Positions 1-7,700 of a DNA stretch of 18,191 nucleotides are shown one piece after another. Numbering within the stretch: position 1 is the stretch's first letter; each line of letters begins with the position of its first letter. This DNA is from Bacteroidota bacterium. Lineage in GTDB: Bacteria; Bacteroidota; Bacteroidia; Sphingobacteriales; Sphingobacteriaceae. The notes under the pieces were generated by a model. That model saw nothing but the letters and a program-made list of their open reading frames with translations. It ran no database searches and had not been told where the DNA came from. The stretch lies in contig JABDBT010000049.1 of assembly GCA_013288465.1 (NCBI GenBank), forward strand, positions 1 through 18,191, read 5' to 3'. The position numbers and the translations under genes are program-made.

Positions 1-684
1 ATGGGCATTTTAACCGGCATGCGGTTGATACAGGGAGGGCAATATGAAAACGCGGTAGTTGCCGGGGCCGATGTAATATCCAAATTTGTATTATCGGGCT
101 TTCAATCGTTCCAGGCAGTTAGTGCGGAGCCATGCAAACCTTTTGATATGGACAGGACAGGGATAACCTTAGGCGAAGGGGCAGCAACAGTTGTACTATC
201 GTCCAATCCTGAATATGCCGGTAATATAAAGGTATTAAGCGGCGCGGTAAGTAACGATGCCAACCATATTTCGGCGCCATCCCGCACGGGCGAAGAGCTT
301 TGCCAGGCTATTAATAAAACATTGGATGCTGCGGGTGTTACTGCCGCTGATGTTGATTTTATATCGGCGCACGGCACGGCCACCAGTTATAATGATGAAA
401 TGGAAGCAAAAGCTTTAACCCTGGCAAAATTAGCAGCAACACCGGTAAACAGCTTAAAAGGCTATTACGGGCATACGCTGGGGGCCGCGGGGCTGGTTGA
501 ATCGATTATTTCTGTGCAGTCATTGAAACAAAATATAGTTTTGCCAACTTTGGGGTTTAAAAACATGGGCGTACCCAACCCAATAAATGTTTGTACAGAA
601 ATATTGCAAGGCAGTTTTAACTATTGCCTTAAAACTGCGTCGGGGTTTGGTGGGTGTAATGCGGCGGTATTGTTTAAGAAGTAA
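1..684 (+). CDS. Beta-ketoacyl-ACP synthase (KAS I/II type), C-terminal part
   Basis: This is the C-terminal 227 residues of a condensing enzyme that extends an ACP-bound acyl chain by decarboxylative Claisen condensation. Both catalytic histidines are visible: His124 in AHGTAT and His158 in GHTLGAAG (window numbering), followed by a GFGGCNA C-terminal motif. The nucleophilic Cys normally lies about ten residues before the segment beginning MGILTGM, so it falls outside the window. The reading frame is open at base 1, and the ATG there is almost certainly an internal Met, so the gene is cut by the window edge rather than truly truncated. It is the first of three consecutive KS-family genes on this strand, which points to the aryl-polyene elongation module. 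Whether it acts in initiation or elongation cannot be told from this part. Confidence 0.9.
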   Translation: MGILTGMRLIQGGQYENAVVAGADVISKFVLSGFQSFQAVSAEPCKPFDMDRTGITLGEGAATVVLSSNPEYAGNIKVLSGAVSNDANHISAPSRTGEELCQAINKTLDAAGVTAADVDFISAHGTATSYNDEMEAKALTLAKLAATPVNSLKGYYGHTLGAAGLVESIISVQSLKQNIVLPTLGFKNMGVPNPINVCTEILQGSFNYCLKTASGFGGCNAAVLFKK

Positions 685-690
685 AAGCTC

Positions 691-723
691 AGACTTACGA
701 AGTTTTTAAAACTTCTTAAGTCT
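691..723 (+). repeat. Intercistronic inverted repeat (stem-loop)
   Basis: The arms at 691-705 (agacttacgaagttt) and 709-723 (aaacttcttaagtct) are complementary at 14 of 15 positions, with almost no loop, so a real hairpin would open the innermost pairs. It sits 6 bp after the first KS stop codon and ends 19 bp before the TTG start of the next KS. No T-run follows, so it does not look like an intrinsic terminator. An mRNA-processing site, an attenuator or a protein-binding palindrome are all possible. Confidence 0.6.
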
Positions 724-742
724 TTCATAAAGAAATAAGCGT

Positions 743-2578
743 TTGTCAGTAAATAACTATATATCATCCGGTTGCGTCATCAGCAATAACTCTGTTTACA
801 AAAACGGGACGGTTGTGTTTGAAAATAAAAATGTGGATCTCCCCGCGTTTCTGCTCTCGGTATATCAGCATTTTGAATTGAGTTATTCGCGGTTTTACAA
901 AATGGATAATTTGAGCAAACTGGGTTGGCTCACTTCCGAGATACTGCTAAAAGACAGTTTCGAAAAAGAAAACTACCAGCCGGAAGACATTGGATTAATA
1001 CTTTCAAACGCCAACTCAAGCCTCGATAGTGATCAAAAGTATTTGAAAAGCGTGGATGATATACCAAGTCCGGCGTTGTTTGTATATACCTTGCCTAATA
1101 TTATGATCGGCGAAATTTGTATCCGCAATAATTTTAAAGGCGAAGACGCGTTTTTTGTAGCCGAACATTTTGATGCCGGGTTCACCGCACAATATGTTGG
1201 CGGTTTATTAAACAATAATGTAATAAAAGCTTGTATTTGCGGTTGGGTTGATGTGTTAAACGATGAATATAAATCAGCCCTGTTTTTGGTTGAAAAAGAC
1301 GAAAAACCGGGGAGTATCCTTTTCAACGCGCATAATATGAATAGGGCTTTTGATAATGATATAAACATTAATAAGAAAGTGGACGCGAATGTTTTTATAG
1401 CCGGGGTAGGTGCAATTACCGCTATTGGCAATAATGTGGCCGAGTGTTTGGCCGCGTTTGAATGTGGGCGGGCTGGCATGGGCGATATTACGCACATGGC
1501 TACTATACACAAGCACCAGGTCCCGGTTGCCGAAGTAAAAATGACCAACCAGGAACTGGCTATTAGAGCGGGCATATCATCAGATATAAGCAGGACAACC
1601 TTATTAAGTTTAATTGCCGCTAAGGAGGCATTAGATGATGCGGGTATCCCCAATTTAGCTTCACTGCGTACCGGTTTTGTGTCGGCAAATACCGTAGGCG
1701 GCATGGATAACAGCGAAGCCTTTTTCGTTGAGTTTCTGAAGGATAATAACAAGGGTAAGTTAAAAAATGTATATGACCACGAGTGCGGCAGCGTTACCGA
1801 GGCTGTTGCCGACCGGTTAGGTATTACCGATTACATGACCACCATCAGCACAGCCTGTTCCTCATCGGCCAATGCTATATTTTACGGAGCAAGGCTAATA
1901 AGAAATGGGATATTGGATGTAGTAGTAGCCGGCGGAACGGACGCTTTAACCAAATTCACTCTTAACGGCTTTAATACGCTGATGATATTGGATAAAGAGT
2001 TTTGCAAACCTTTTGATGAACACAGGCAAGGCCTCAATTTAGGCGAAGGCGCAGGTTATATAGTATTGGTATCAGAAAAGGTAGCCAAAACTTTAGGCAA
2101 GCCTTTATACGCTAAGCTAAGTGGTTATAATAACAGTAACGATGCTTACCATCAAACGGCTTCATCGCCCGATGGCACCGGTTCATACCTGGCCATGCGG
2201 CGGGCGTTAGTTAAAGCCGGATTAACAACAACAGCTATTGATTATATAAACCTGCATGGCACCGGTACCCCAAACAATGACAGCGCCGAGGGTACGGCTA
2301 TTAAACGGTTGTTTGAAAACAATTTCCCGCCAATGAGCTCTACCAAATCATTTACCGGGCATACTTTGGGCGCGAGTGGCGGCATTGAAGCGGTGTTTTC
2401 TGTATTGGCTATAAAGCACGGCATAATATACCCCAACCTGCGTTTTGAAACACCAATGCAGGAGTTACCGTTTACGCCCGAAACTAAGTTTTTGAAGGGG
2501 CAAAAAATAAGGCATGTTATGTCAAACTCGTTTGGTTTTGGTGGCAATTGTACATCTTTAGTATTTTCGGAGATATAA
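743..2578 (+). CDS. Fusion of a degenerate KS-like domain and a catalytically complete beta-ketoacyl-ACP synthase
   Basis: The 611-residue protein has two parts. Residues 217-611 form a complete KAS I/II-type condensing enzyme with nucleophile Cys372 (STACSSS), His505 (LHGTGT), His540 (GHTLGAS) and a C-terminal SFGFGGN motif, so it should elongate an ACP-bound chain. Residues 1 to about 190 resemble only the N-terminal half of a KS (compare SNANSSLDSD and CICGWVDVL with SANTVGGMDNS and VVAGGTDAL of the second domain). At the nucleophile position this half has AEHFDAG, with His142 aligning to Cys, so it is probably non-catalytic. It may belong to the short Ketoacyl-synt_2-type KS-like family; that is recalled, not searched. 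The start is TTG at 743: an in-frame stop lies at 728-730 and the first Met is only at residue 54, too late for the N-terminal domain. It ends 1 bp before the next gene, so the two are probably cotranscribed. Confidence 0.88.
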   Translation: MSVNNYISSGCVISNNSVYKNGTVVFENKNVDLPAFLLSVYQHFELSYSRFYKMDNLSKLGWLTSEILLKDSFEKENYQPEDIGLILSNANSSLDSDQKYLKSVDDIPSPALFVYTLPNIMIGEICIRNNFKGEDAFFVAEHFDAGFTAQYVGGLLNNNVIKACICGWVDVLNDEYKSALFLVEKDEKPGSILFNAHNMNRAFDNDININKKVDANVFIAGVGAITAIGNNVAECLAAFECGRAGMGDITHMATIHKHQVPVAEVKMTNQELAIRAGISSDISRTTLLSLIAAKEALDDAGIPNLASLRTGFVSANTVGGMDNSEAFFVEFLKDNNKGKLKNVYDHECGSVTEAVADRLGITDYMTTISTACSSSANAIFYGARLIRNGILDVVVAGGTDALTKFTLNGFNTLMILDKEFCKPFDEHRQGLNLGEGAGYIVLVSEKVAKTLGKPLYAKLSGYNNSNDAYHQTASSPDGTGSYLAMRRALVKAGLTTTAIDYINLHGTGTPNNDSAEGTAIKRLFENNFPPMSSTKSFTGHTLGASGGIEAVFSVLAIKHGIIYPNLRFETPMQELPFTPETKFLKGQKIRHVMSNSFGFGGNCTSLVFSEI

Positions 2579-2579
2579 A

Positions 2580-3635
2580 ATGAAGACCTATATACGTGCT
2601 GCATCCTGTATATCGCCACAAAATACTTTTGAGGAGACTGGCCTATTAAATGAGGTGGTTGAATACACCGGCACCCGCTTAAAAGCTATTGAACCCGATT
2701 ATAAAGCGTTTATTGACCCTAAGCTGATCCGCAGGATGAGCCACATTATCAAGATGGGTGTAGCCGCCGCGCAGGATTGCTTAAACAAAAGCGGCATCGA
2801 AATGCCCGGCGCTATTATTACCGGCACGGCTTATGGTTGCTTAGAGGATACCATATCATTTTTAACCCGCATTATTGAAATGCAGGAAGAAATGCTGCCC
2901 CCAACTGCTTTTATACAATCAACCCATAATACAGTAGCCGCGCAAATAGCCCTCATGCTTAAATGTCATGGGTATAACAACACTTTTGTGCATAAAGGCA
3001 TGTCGTTTGAAAATGCTTTGATTGATGCCATAATGCTCATTAATGAGGGCGAAGCCAATAATATATTGGTTGGCGGTACTGATGAAATGACCGATGCCAG
3101 CTTTACTATTTTAACCCGGCTGGGGTTATATAAAAGGCAGCCCATTTCAAACCTGGCACTTTTTGCTGATGAATCAAAAGGAAGCATAGGCGGCGAAGGC
3201 GCGGCATTCTTTTTATTGTCTGATGAGTTTTCTGCTGATAATTTGGCGGAGCTTACTGGGGTAAAAACTTTTTATAAACCAAAAGATAACGAGGCAATTG
3301 AACAGCAGATCAATGCTTTCCTTTCAGCAAACGCTTTAAAAATTGAAGATATTGATTTGGTGATTACCGGTAAAAACGGCGATATAAAAAATGACGCGGT
3401 GTATCAACAATTAAGCAATTCGTTATTTGCCGGCAAGATTTTGGCAAACTACAAACACTTATGCGGTGAATACCCCACATCAAGCTCATTTGCTTTATGG
3501 CTGGCAGCTAACTGCATTAAAAACGGAGAAGTACCTGATACTGTAGTTAAGGAAAATGTACAGCCAAAAAAGATATTGGTCTATAACCATTATCAAAATA
3601 TTTATCATTCATTAACGCTGGTAACTGCATGTTAA
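2580..3635 (+). CDS. KS homologue lacking the active-site Cys; chain-length-factor-like subunit
   Basis: This 351-residue protein has the KS (thiolase) fold signature, for example AIITGTAYGCLED, ILVGGTDEMTDASF and GSIGGEGAAFFLL. At the nucleophile elbow it reads HKGMSFENAL, so Gly140 replaces Cys, and the usual HGT and GHT histidine motifs are not recognisable. It is also shorter than the roughly 400 residues of a standard KS. In aryl-polyene systems a KS works as a heterodimer with a Cys-less chain-length-factor partner (ApeO-ApeC type). The 1-bp gap to the upstream fused KS suggests this pair forms that complex. A malonyl-ACP decarboxylase role is an alternative but less likely without the Cys and His residues. 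It overlaps the dehydratase gene by 7 bp, which indicates translational coupling. Confidence 0.82.
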   Translation: MKTYIRAASCISPQNTFEETGLLNEVVEYTGTRLKAIEPDYKAFIDPKLIRRMSHIIKMGVAAAQDCLNKSGIEMPGAIITGTAYGCLEDTISFLTRIIEMQEEMLPPTAFIQSTHNTVAAQIALMLKCHGYNNTFVHKGMSFENALIDAIMLINEGEANNILVGGTDEMTDASFTILTRLGLYKRQPISNLALFADESKGSIGGEGAAFFLLSDEFSADNLAELTGVKTFYKPKDNEAIEQQINAFLSANALKIEDIDLVITGKNGDIKNDAVYQQLSNSLFAGKILANYKHLCGEYPTSSSFALWLAANCIKNGEVPDTVVKENVQPKKILVYNHYQNIYHSLTLVTAC

Positions 3636-3997
3636 AGGATTCGCTTTATACGGTCATAGCTACGGATCACCAGGGGGATGTGATCAATGCTGTATTAGAA
3701 ATTGATGCCGATAACGAAATATTCCTTGGCCATTTTCCCGATCAGCCGGTTTTGCCCGGGGCATGTATGCTGCAAATGGTGAAAGAGGTTTTAGAAAACG
3801 CTATAAATACGTCCATCAGGTTACAAAAAGCAGATAACCTAAAGTTTTTATCATTGATAGGTCCCCATGAAAATAACTTGTTGCATTTGGAAATAAACTA
3901 TACCGTTGAAGAAGCGCAAATTAAGGTTACGGCTAATTTGAGTTCGCTGGATGTGGTTTGTTTTAAATTGCAGGGAGTGTTTGTGAAGGGGGAATAG
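3629..3997 (+). CDS. FabZ-like 3-hydroxyacyl-ACP dehydratase (hotdog fold)
   Basis: This 122-residue single-hotdog protein carries the FabZ-type motif GHFPDQPVLPGACMLQ. The catalytic His is His35. The position that holds the catalytic Glu in FabZ is Gln49. Its role should be to dehydrate the 3-hydroxyacyl-ACP intermediate and so create each conjugated double bond of the polyene. The Glu-to-Gln change means it may need a partner hotdog protein, as the paired dehydratases of aryl-polyene systems do. I recall similar Gln-containing homologues in Bacteroidota pigment loci, so this is probably a subfamily trait rather than decay. The ATG lies inside the 3' end of the KS-like gene. It is the last + strand gene of this block and faces the ACP gene 17 bp away. 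Confidence 0.8.
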   Translation: MLKDSLYTVIATDHQGDVINAVLEIDADNEIFLGHFPDQPVLPGACMLQMVKEVLENAINTSIRLQKADNLKFLSLIGPHENNLLHLEINYTVEEAQIKVTANLSSLDVVCFKLQGVFVKGE

Positions 3998-4014
3998 CCC
4001 CCGCAAAACAAGCG

Positions 4015-4278
4015 TTATCCCTTCCCGTTTGCCACAATATAATCAGCCATGGTATTAATATCTACCAATGCTTTACGGCCTTCTTTGGGGTCCTGGATAG
4101 TGATACCGTATTCCTTTTTTAACAGAACGATCAGCTCAAGCGAGTCAATGGAATCCAGGCCCAGGCCATCACCAAAAAGTGGTTCATCATCCTTAATATC
4201 GGCAGGTGTTAAGTCGGTTAAGTTTAAAAATTGTATGATCTGCGTTTTTAGTTTTGCCTTTAATGCTTCTTTTTCCAT
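4015..4278 (-). CDS. Acyl carrier protein
   Basis: This 87-residue acidic, helical protein has the canonical phosphopantetheine attachment motif GLDSIDSLEL with Ser43 as the modified residue. It would carry the growing polyenoyl or acyl chain as a thioester in the cytoplasm and hand it to the KS, dehydratase and acyltransferase enzymes encoded nearby. It is the last gene of the - strand operon and starts only 6 bp after the stop of the ABC permease gene. Its divergence from housekeeping AcpP and its location make it a dedicated pathway carrier. The sequence alone does not show whether it serves the polyene arm or the resorcinol arm. Confidence 0.93.
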   Translation of the reverse strand: MEKEALKAKLKTQIIQFLNLTDLTPADIKDDEPLFGDGLGLDSIDSLELIVLLKKEYGITIQDPKEGRKALVDINTMADYIVANGKG

Positions 4279-4284
4279 TGGTAG

Positions 4285-5562
4285 TTATATCAGGTTTTTT
4301 CTTTTCAGCCCTAAGTAGGTGACGAATTGAATGATTAGTGTAATAATAAACAAAGGTATCAAGTTGTTTAAAATATCCTTTAGTTTTCCGCCTTCTAAAA
4401 ACAGGGTATAATAGGCTTGCAGGCACCAGTGCATAGGCGATATGCTGGCTGCCGATTTAAATGCGCCCTGCATAGCAAAGCTGGGCACCATTAACCCGCC
4501 GATGCAAGCTAATATAACGATAGATACCGCGCCAAAGCCATTGCTCTGTTCCTGCGTATCAGAAAATACACCCACGCAAATAGAATAGCTTACCGCGCAC
4601 CAACCGCAAATAAGGGTAGTGAGCACTAAAGCACACAGATCTGATGGAGGGTTTAAGGCCGGCAAACCCATATACGGAAATAGCCATATCCCCATTGAAA
4701 ATATGACGGCCGCCTGGAACATAGTAACCACCAAATAAACAACCTGTTTAGATATTAAAGCCACATGGTAACTGGTAGGCAGGGTTTTTAAACGGATATA
4801 ACTGCCGCTCACTTTTTCGCGCACTACGCTGCCGCCTAACGACATGATGACAAAAAACATGGCGAAAATGGTCCATGCGGGTACATTATGCTGGGTTGAA
4901 TTTGGCGTTATGTGAACGCCGTCTTTGGACACCGGCATTTCATTAATGGGTGCGCGGTTATTCAGCATATCATTTTCCAGTTTCTCGGGCAATTGCTTTT
5001 CGTTGATCGAAAAATACAGCGTCCTTAACGTTTCCCGGCTCTCCACCATTTGGAGCGAGCTTTGCAGCGCGCCTTTAACCGATAACCGTAATGATTCCTG
5101 CAAAACGGGGTTATAATACAACGTAAGCGGGTCAACATCGCCTGCTGGCTTCTTAGTCGAATCGCCTGCTAAACCAAAACTGGTCATGGCTTTATCCGCC
5201 ACACTTTTTGATTTTGCCGATACCTTTGCCGAAAAATCAGCCGGGATAACAATACCCAACATAGCATCAGCATTGTGCATAGCATCGGCCATATTGTTTT
5301 GGTTTTTAGGCATTTCCAATACCCTGAACATGCCAATGTTGCCAATGGCCTTGATCATTTGGGCGCTGGATTGCCCGGTATCTTTATTAGAAATGAGAAT
5401 AGGCAACCTATTTTTGCCAACCAACTGGAAGGTGCTGTTTTGTATGCTGGTTACCACCACTACCAAAATAATAGGCATAACAAACATGAGGGCTATCCCC
5501 ACTCTATCACGAAGCAGTATCCGGGTATCTTTTTTTATGGTGGCCCAAAGTTTATACATCAA
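4285..5562 (-). CDS. ABC-2 type transporter permease
   Basis: This 425-residue membrane protein has the ABC-2 exporter architecture. There is a cytoplasmic N-terminus with a first membrane span at about residues 21-40 (GIALMFVMPIILVVVVT), a soluble extracytoplasmic domain at about 45-225, and then about five further spans to the C-terminus, including a stretch beginning PAWTIFAMFFVIMSLGG. The region GSVVREKVSGSYIRLKTLP is typical of ABC-2 permeases of the YhhJ/YadH kind. The start codon overlaps the ATPase stop by 4 bp (ATGA), so the two are translationally coupled and form one exporter. Between the pigment genes and the ACP, export or membrane placement of the flexirubin-type product or a precursor is the natural inference. 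The substrate cannot be read from the sequence. Confidence 0.9.
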   Translation of the reverse strand: MMYKLWATIKKDTRILLRDRVGIALMFVMPIILVVVVTSIQNSTFQLVGKNRLPILISNKDTGQSSAQMIKAIGNIGMFRVLEMPKNQNNMADAMHNADAMLGIVIPADFSAKVSAKSKSVADKAMTSFGLAGDSTKKPAGDVDPLTLYYNPVLQESLRLSVKGALQSSLQMVESRETLRTLYFSINEKQLPEKLENDMLNNRAPINEMPVSKDGVHITPNSTQHNVPAWTIFAMFFVIMSLGGSVVREKVSGSYIRLKTLPTSYHVALISKQVVYLVVTMFQAAVIFSMGIWLFPYMGLPALNPPSDLCALVLTTLICGWCAVSYSICVGVFSDTQEQSNGFGAVSIVILACIGGLMVPSFAMQGAFKSAASISPMHWCLQAYYTLFLEGGKLKDILNNLIPLFIITLIIQFVTYLGLKRKNLI

Positions 5563-6314
5563 TCCCTAAGCTCCTTACCCGTTAAGTTAATAAATAAGGC
5601 TTCCAGGCTTTCCTGTTTATGCTCGGCCAATAAGTTGTCGATATTTCCGCGCGCAATTATGCGGCCCGCATCTATCATAGCTACATCCTCACATAATCCT
5701 TCGGCCTCGCTTAATTGGTGCGATGTATAGATCAGCGTGGTGCCATTATCATTTAATACTCGTAGATATTCAATTATAGCATGTCGCGTTTGCACATCGA
5801 CCCCAACAGTTGGCTCGTCCAAAAACAAAATAGCGGGCTGGTGTATTACACCTATAGCCAGGTTAACCCTTCTTTTCATTCCGCCCGAAAACTTTTTTAC
5901 CTGTTTATCGCGCACGTCATCCAAGCCTAATATTTGCAAAAGCTCATCGGTACGTTGTTTGGTTTGCAGCTTGTTTAACCCCGACCATGCGCCAAAAAAT
6001 TCCAAATTCTCTACCGGCGATAATTCCTGGTAAAAAGAAAAATCCTGCGGTACAAAGCCAAACAGCTTATTTACCGCGTTTTTTTGTTTGCCGTTTTCAT
6101 GGCCCAATAAGGTAATATTGCCTTCATCAACGGGTAGAACGCCGGTCATGAGGTTCATTAACGTGGTTTTACCCGCACCGTTGGGGCCAAATAAACCAAA
6201 ACGATCGCCTTTAGCAATTTTTAAATTAAGCTTTGAAAACGACATATCCGCATTATCCGGGTACCGGAAACCCATGTCCGTAATATTTACTGCTAAAGGT
6301 TCCGTTAATGCCAT
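5559..6314 (-). CDS. ABC transporter ATP-binding protein
   Basis: All nucleotide-binding landmarks are present in this 251-residue ATPase: Walker A GPNGAGKTT (43-51), Q-loop Gln90, signature FSGGM (142-146), Walker B ILFLDEP (162-168) and switch His199. The length and the TVGVD D-loop are typical of ABC-2 drug, lipid and polysaccharide exporters. It powers the permease encoded immediately downstream (4-bp overlap). Its start overlaps the end of the BtrH-like gene by 10 bp, which places transporter and acyltransferase in the same transcript and suggests that synthesis and export of the pigment are coupled. Confidence 0.95.
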   Translation of the reverse strand: MALTEPLAVNITDMGFRYPDNADMSFSKLNLKIAKGDRFGLFGPNGAGKTTLMNLMTGVLPVDEGNITLLGHENGKQKNAVNKLFGFVPQDFSFYQELSPVENLEFFGAWSGLNKLQTKQRTDELLQILGLDDVRDKQVKKFSGGMKRRVNLAIGVIHQPAILFLDEPTVGVDVQTRHAIIEYLRVLNDNGTTLIYTSHQLSEAEGLCEDVAMIDAGRIIARGNIDNLLAEHKQESLEALFINLTGKELRD

Positions 6315-7315
6315 TTCAAATTTTTTAACGCTTTAAAAGCCTCTTTCTCTATTTCGGCAATTTCCAGTAAATAGTTGCCCATGGTATTAAAATCTTCCCG
6401 GCTGCCAATCCTGCCTTTATAAATACCCGCAGCCTGTACTGCAGCTGTTCGCCATAGGTCGCCGGCCCGGGTAAACTGTTTGGAAATCTCCGGCAACTCA
6501 TCCATTTGATTATAGGCGTATGCTTCCTGTAAAAATGCCGCGTAAATATACCTGAAACCGCCGCCACCCGTGCCTATTTCTTCCTGCATGCGCACCAATT
6601 GCGCCAAATATAGCCCGGCTTCTTTTAACCCAAGCTTATCGCGCCATTTTTTTATTTGGTTGCCTGCATATTTTATTCCGTTTACACCTGTTATGGGGCC
6701 AGGGAAAAGCATATTCCGGGCATTTTTTTGGATGCCGCTTTTTATGGCCCGTTTAACTTGTTCATCAGTAACCGGCTTGCCGGGTGTAGGATAATATAAT
6801 TGTCCTTTGGGGGCCAACATCCCCCTGGCAAACCGTACCCGTTCCAACTCATAGCTGGTTAAAGTGGTTGGTGTTTCCATAACCGGGTCGCTGATAAGAT
6901 AGTTATCATCCTCTTTACCGTAAACTATTAAGTTATGCGCGTTAAAATGAAAACGGTATTCCTTCGGAAAATAAGTGAGGTAATAAACCCCAACCTGGCA
7001 GCCAACGGGCCTTCCTTCGGCAAGGCGGTCTTTTAAAAACGCTTCCGCTTTTTCTCTCGAACTAAATTTTTTGCGGACAACCTCAATGCCCAAAGCCCTG
7101 CAGGTCCTTTTAAATATGAGCCCCGGCAACGTACGGAAGGCAATTACCGGCCCGTTATTTATTTTGATAAAAGGGATATAAACAAAAAACAGCCCCGCGC
7201 CAATGCCAAAAGCCAATGGCTCGGTAATTTGCTGTACGCCTATATTTTTTAACAAGCTGGTAGTAACACCGTTTTCGCAATGCGCGGCCTGGATATGATT
7301 AAAGTTAGGCTCCAT
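6305..7315 (-). CDS. BtrH-N domain protein, candidate acyl-ACP-dependent acyltransferase
   Basis: This 336-residue protein begins with a papain-like arrangement of the butirosin BtrH N-terminal family: Cys13 (AAHCENG), His127 (FNAHNLIVYG) and Asp143 (LISDP). The C-terminal part from about residue 165 is helical and may correspond to the second domain often found with it (DUF4872; recalled, not searched). BtrH transfers an acyl group from an ACP to an amine in butirosin biosynthesis. Here, between dar genes and an exporter-ACP pair, the same chemistry could transfer an aryl-polyenoyl chain from ACP to a resorcinol hydroxyl, making the flexirubin ester; this is inference. Its ATG is preceded by the repeat-filled gap, the only large gap in the operon. 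The start is firm because the conserved Cys region lies right at the N-terminus. Confidence 0.78.
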   Translation of the reverse strand: MEPNFNHIQAAHCENGVTTSLLKNIGVQQITEPLAFGIGAGLFFVYIPFIKINNGPVIAFRTLPGLIFKRTCRALGIEVVRKKFSSREKAEAFLKDRLAEGRPVGCQVGVYYLTYFPKEYRFHFNAHNLIVYGKEDDNYLISDPVMETPTTLTSYELERVRFARGMLAPKGQLYYPTPGKPVTDEQVKRAIKSGIQKNARNMLFPGPITGVNGIKYAGNQIKKWRDKLGLKEAGLYLAQLVRMQEEIGTGGGGFRYIYAAFLQEAYAYNQMDELPEISKQFTRAGDLWRTAAVQAAGIYKGRIGSREDFNTMGNYLLEIAEIEKEAFKALKNLKWH

Positions 7316-7334
7316 TTACACCCTCTTTCTTATT

Positions 7335-7613
7335 CCCTCTTTGCGCGTAGCGGAGAGAGGGTGGACGAGCGAAGCAATGTCCGGGTGAGTAATAGCCGCC
7401 ATGCTAAGCATCGCAGGGTCCTCTGCGAGAGACCCTGTGGGGACGTCAAAGCAAAGCCCGTCCCAGCCCTCTTTGCGCGCAGCGGAGAGAGGGCCGACCA
7501 GCGACTTAGCGTAGTCGGGGTGAGTTATCGCCCGCCAAAGCATTTGGGTAAATGCCGCTCGGCGAGGACTCACCCCGACTACGCTAAGTCGCTGGTCGAC
7601 CACCCTCTCTGCT
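7335..7613. repeat. Intergenic repeat cluster: two direct units, one inverted unit, perfect 30-bp inverted repeat
   Basis: Unit A (7335-7400) and unit B (7467-7536) are direct copies. Both start ccctctttgcgcg and continue agcggagagaggg, then diverge and meet again at ggtgagt and gcc. A third copy (7568-7613) is inverted. Bases 7496-7525 and 7568-7597 form a perfect 30-bp inverted repeat with a 42-bp spacer, and shorter pairing (agagaggg with ccctctct) continues outwards. A small hairpin (cagggtc / gaccctg, 7414-7437) lies between A and B. The block fills most of the 385-bp gap between the BtrH-like gene and the 135-residue gene in an otherwise tightly packed operon. It resembles the REP-like dispersed repeats I associate with Sphingobacteriaceae. 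Transcribed, it would fold into a strong structure. The related element may extend to about 7670. Confidence 0.85.
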
Positions 7614-7700
7614 GTAAACAGCAAATAGGGTAAAGAAACACAGTCACCAGGGAGAAGGAATCGCACGGCCCCGTTTTGGTCTGTGGTTAAATTCAATGAT

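Noticed and set aside
1033..1752. 239-residue open frame on the - strand inside the fused KS gene
   Set aside because: It is an antisense shadow of a well-supported gene, with low-complexity composition and no motif.
3988..4002. GGGGG-aatag-CCCCC hairpin over the dehydratase stop codon as a terminator
   Set aside because: The stem is only 5 bp and no T-run follows on either strand, so it cannot be supported as an intrinsic terminator.
5186..5730. Open frames on the + strand opposite the ABC permease and ATPase
   Set aside because: They are antisense to genes with complete motifs and show no independent domain.
7335..7613. CRISPR array
   Set aside because: The units are few, unequally spaced, partly inverted and about 60-70 bp long, and no cas genes are nearby.
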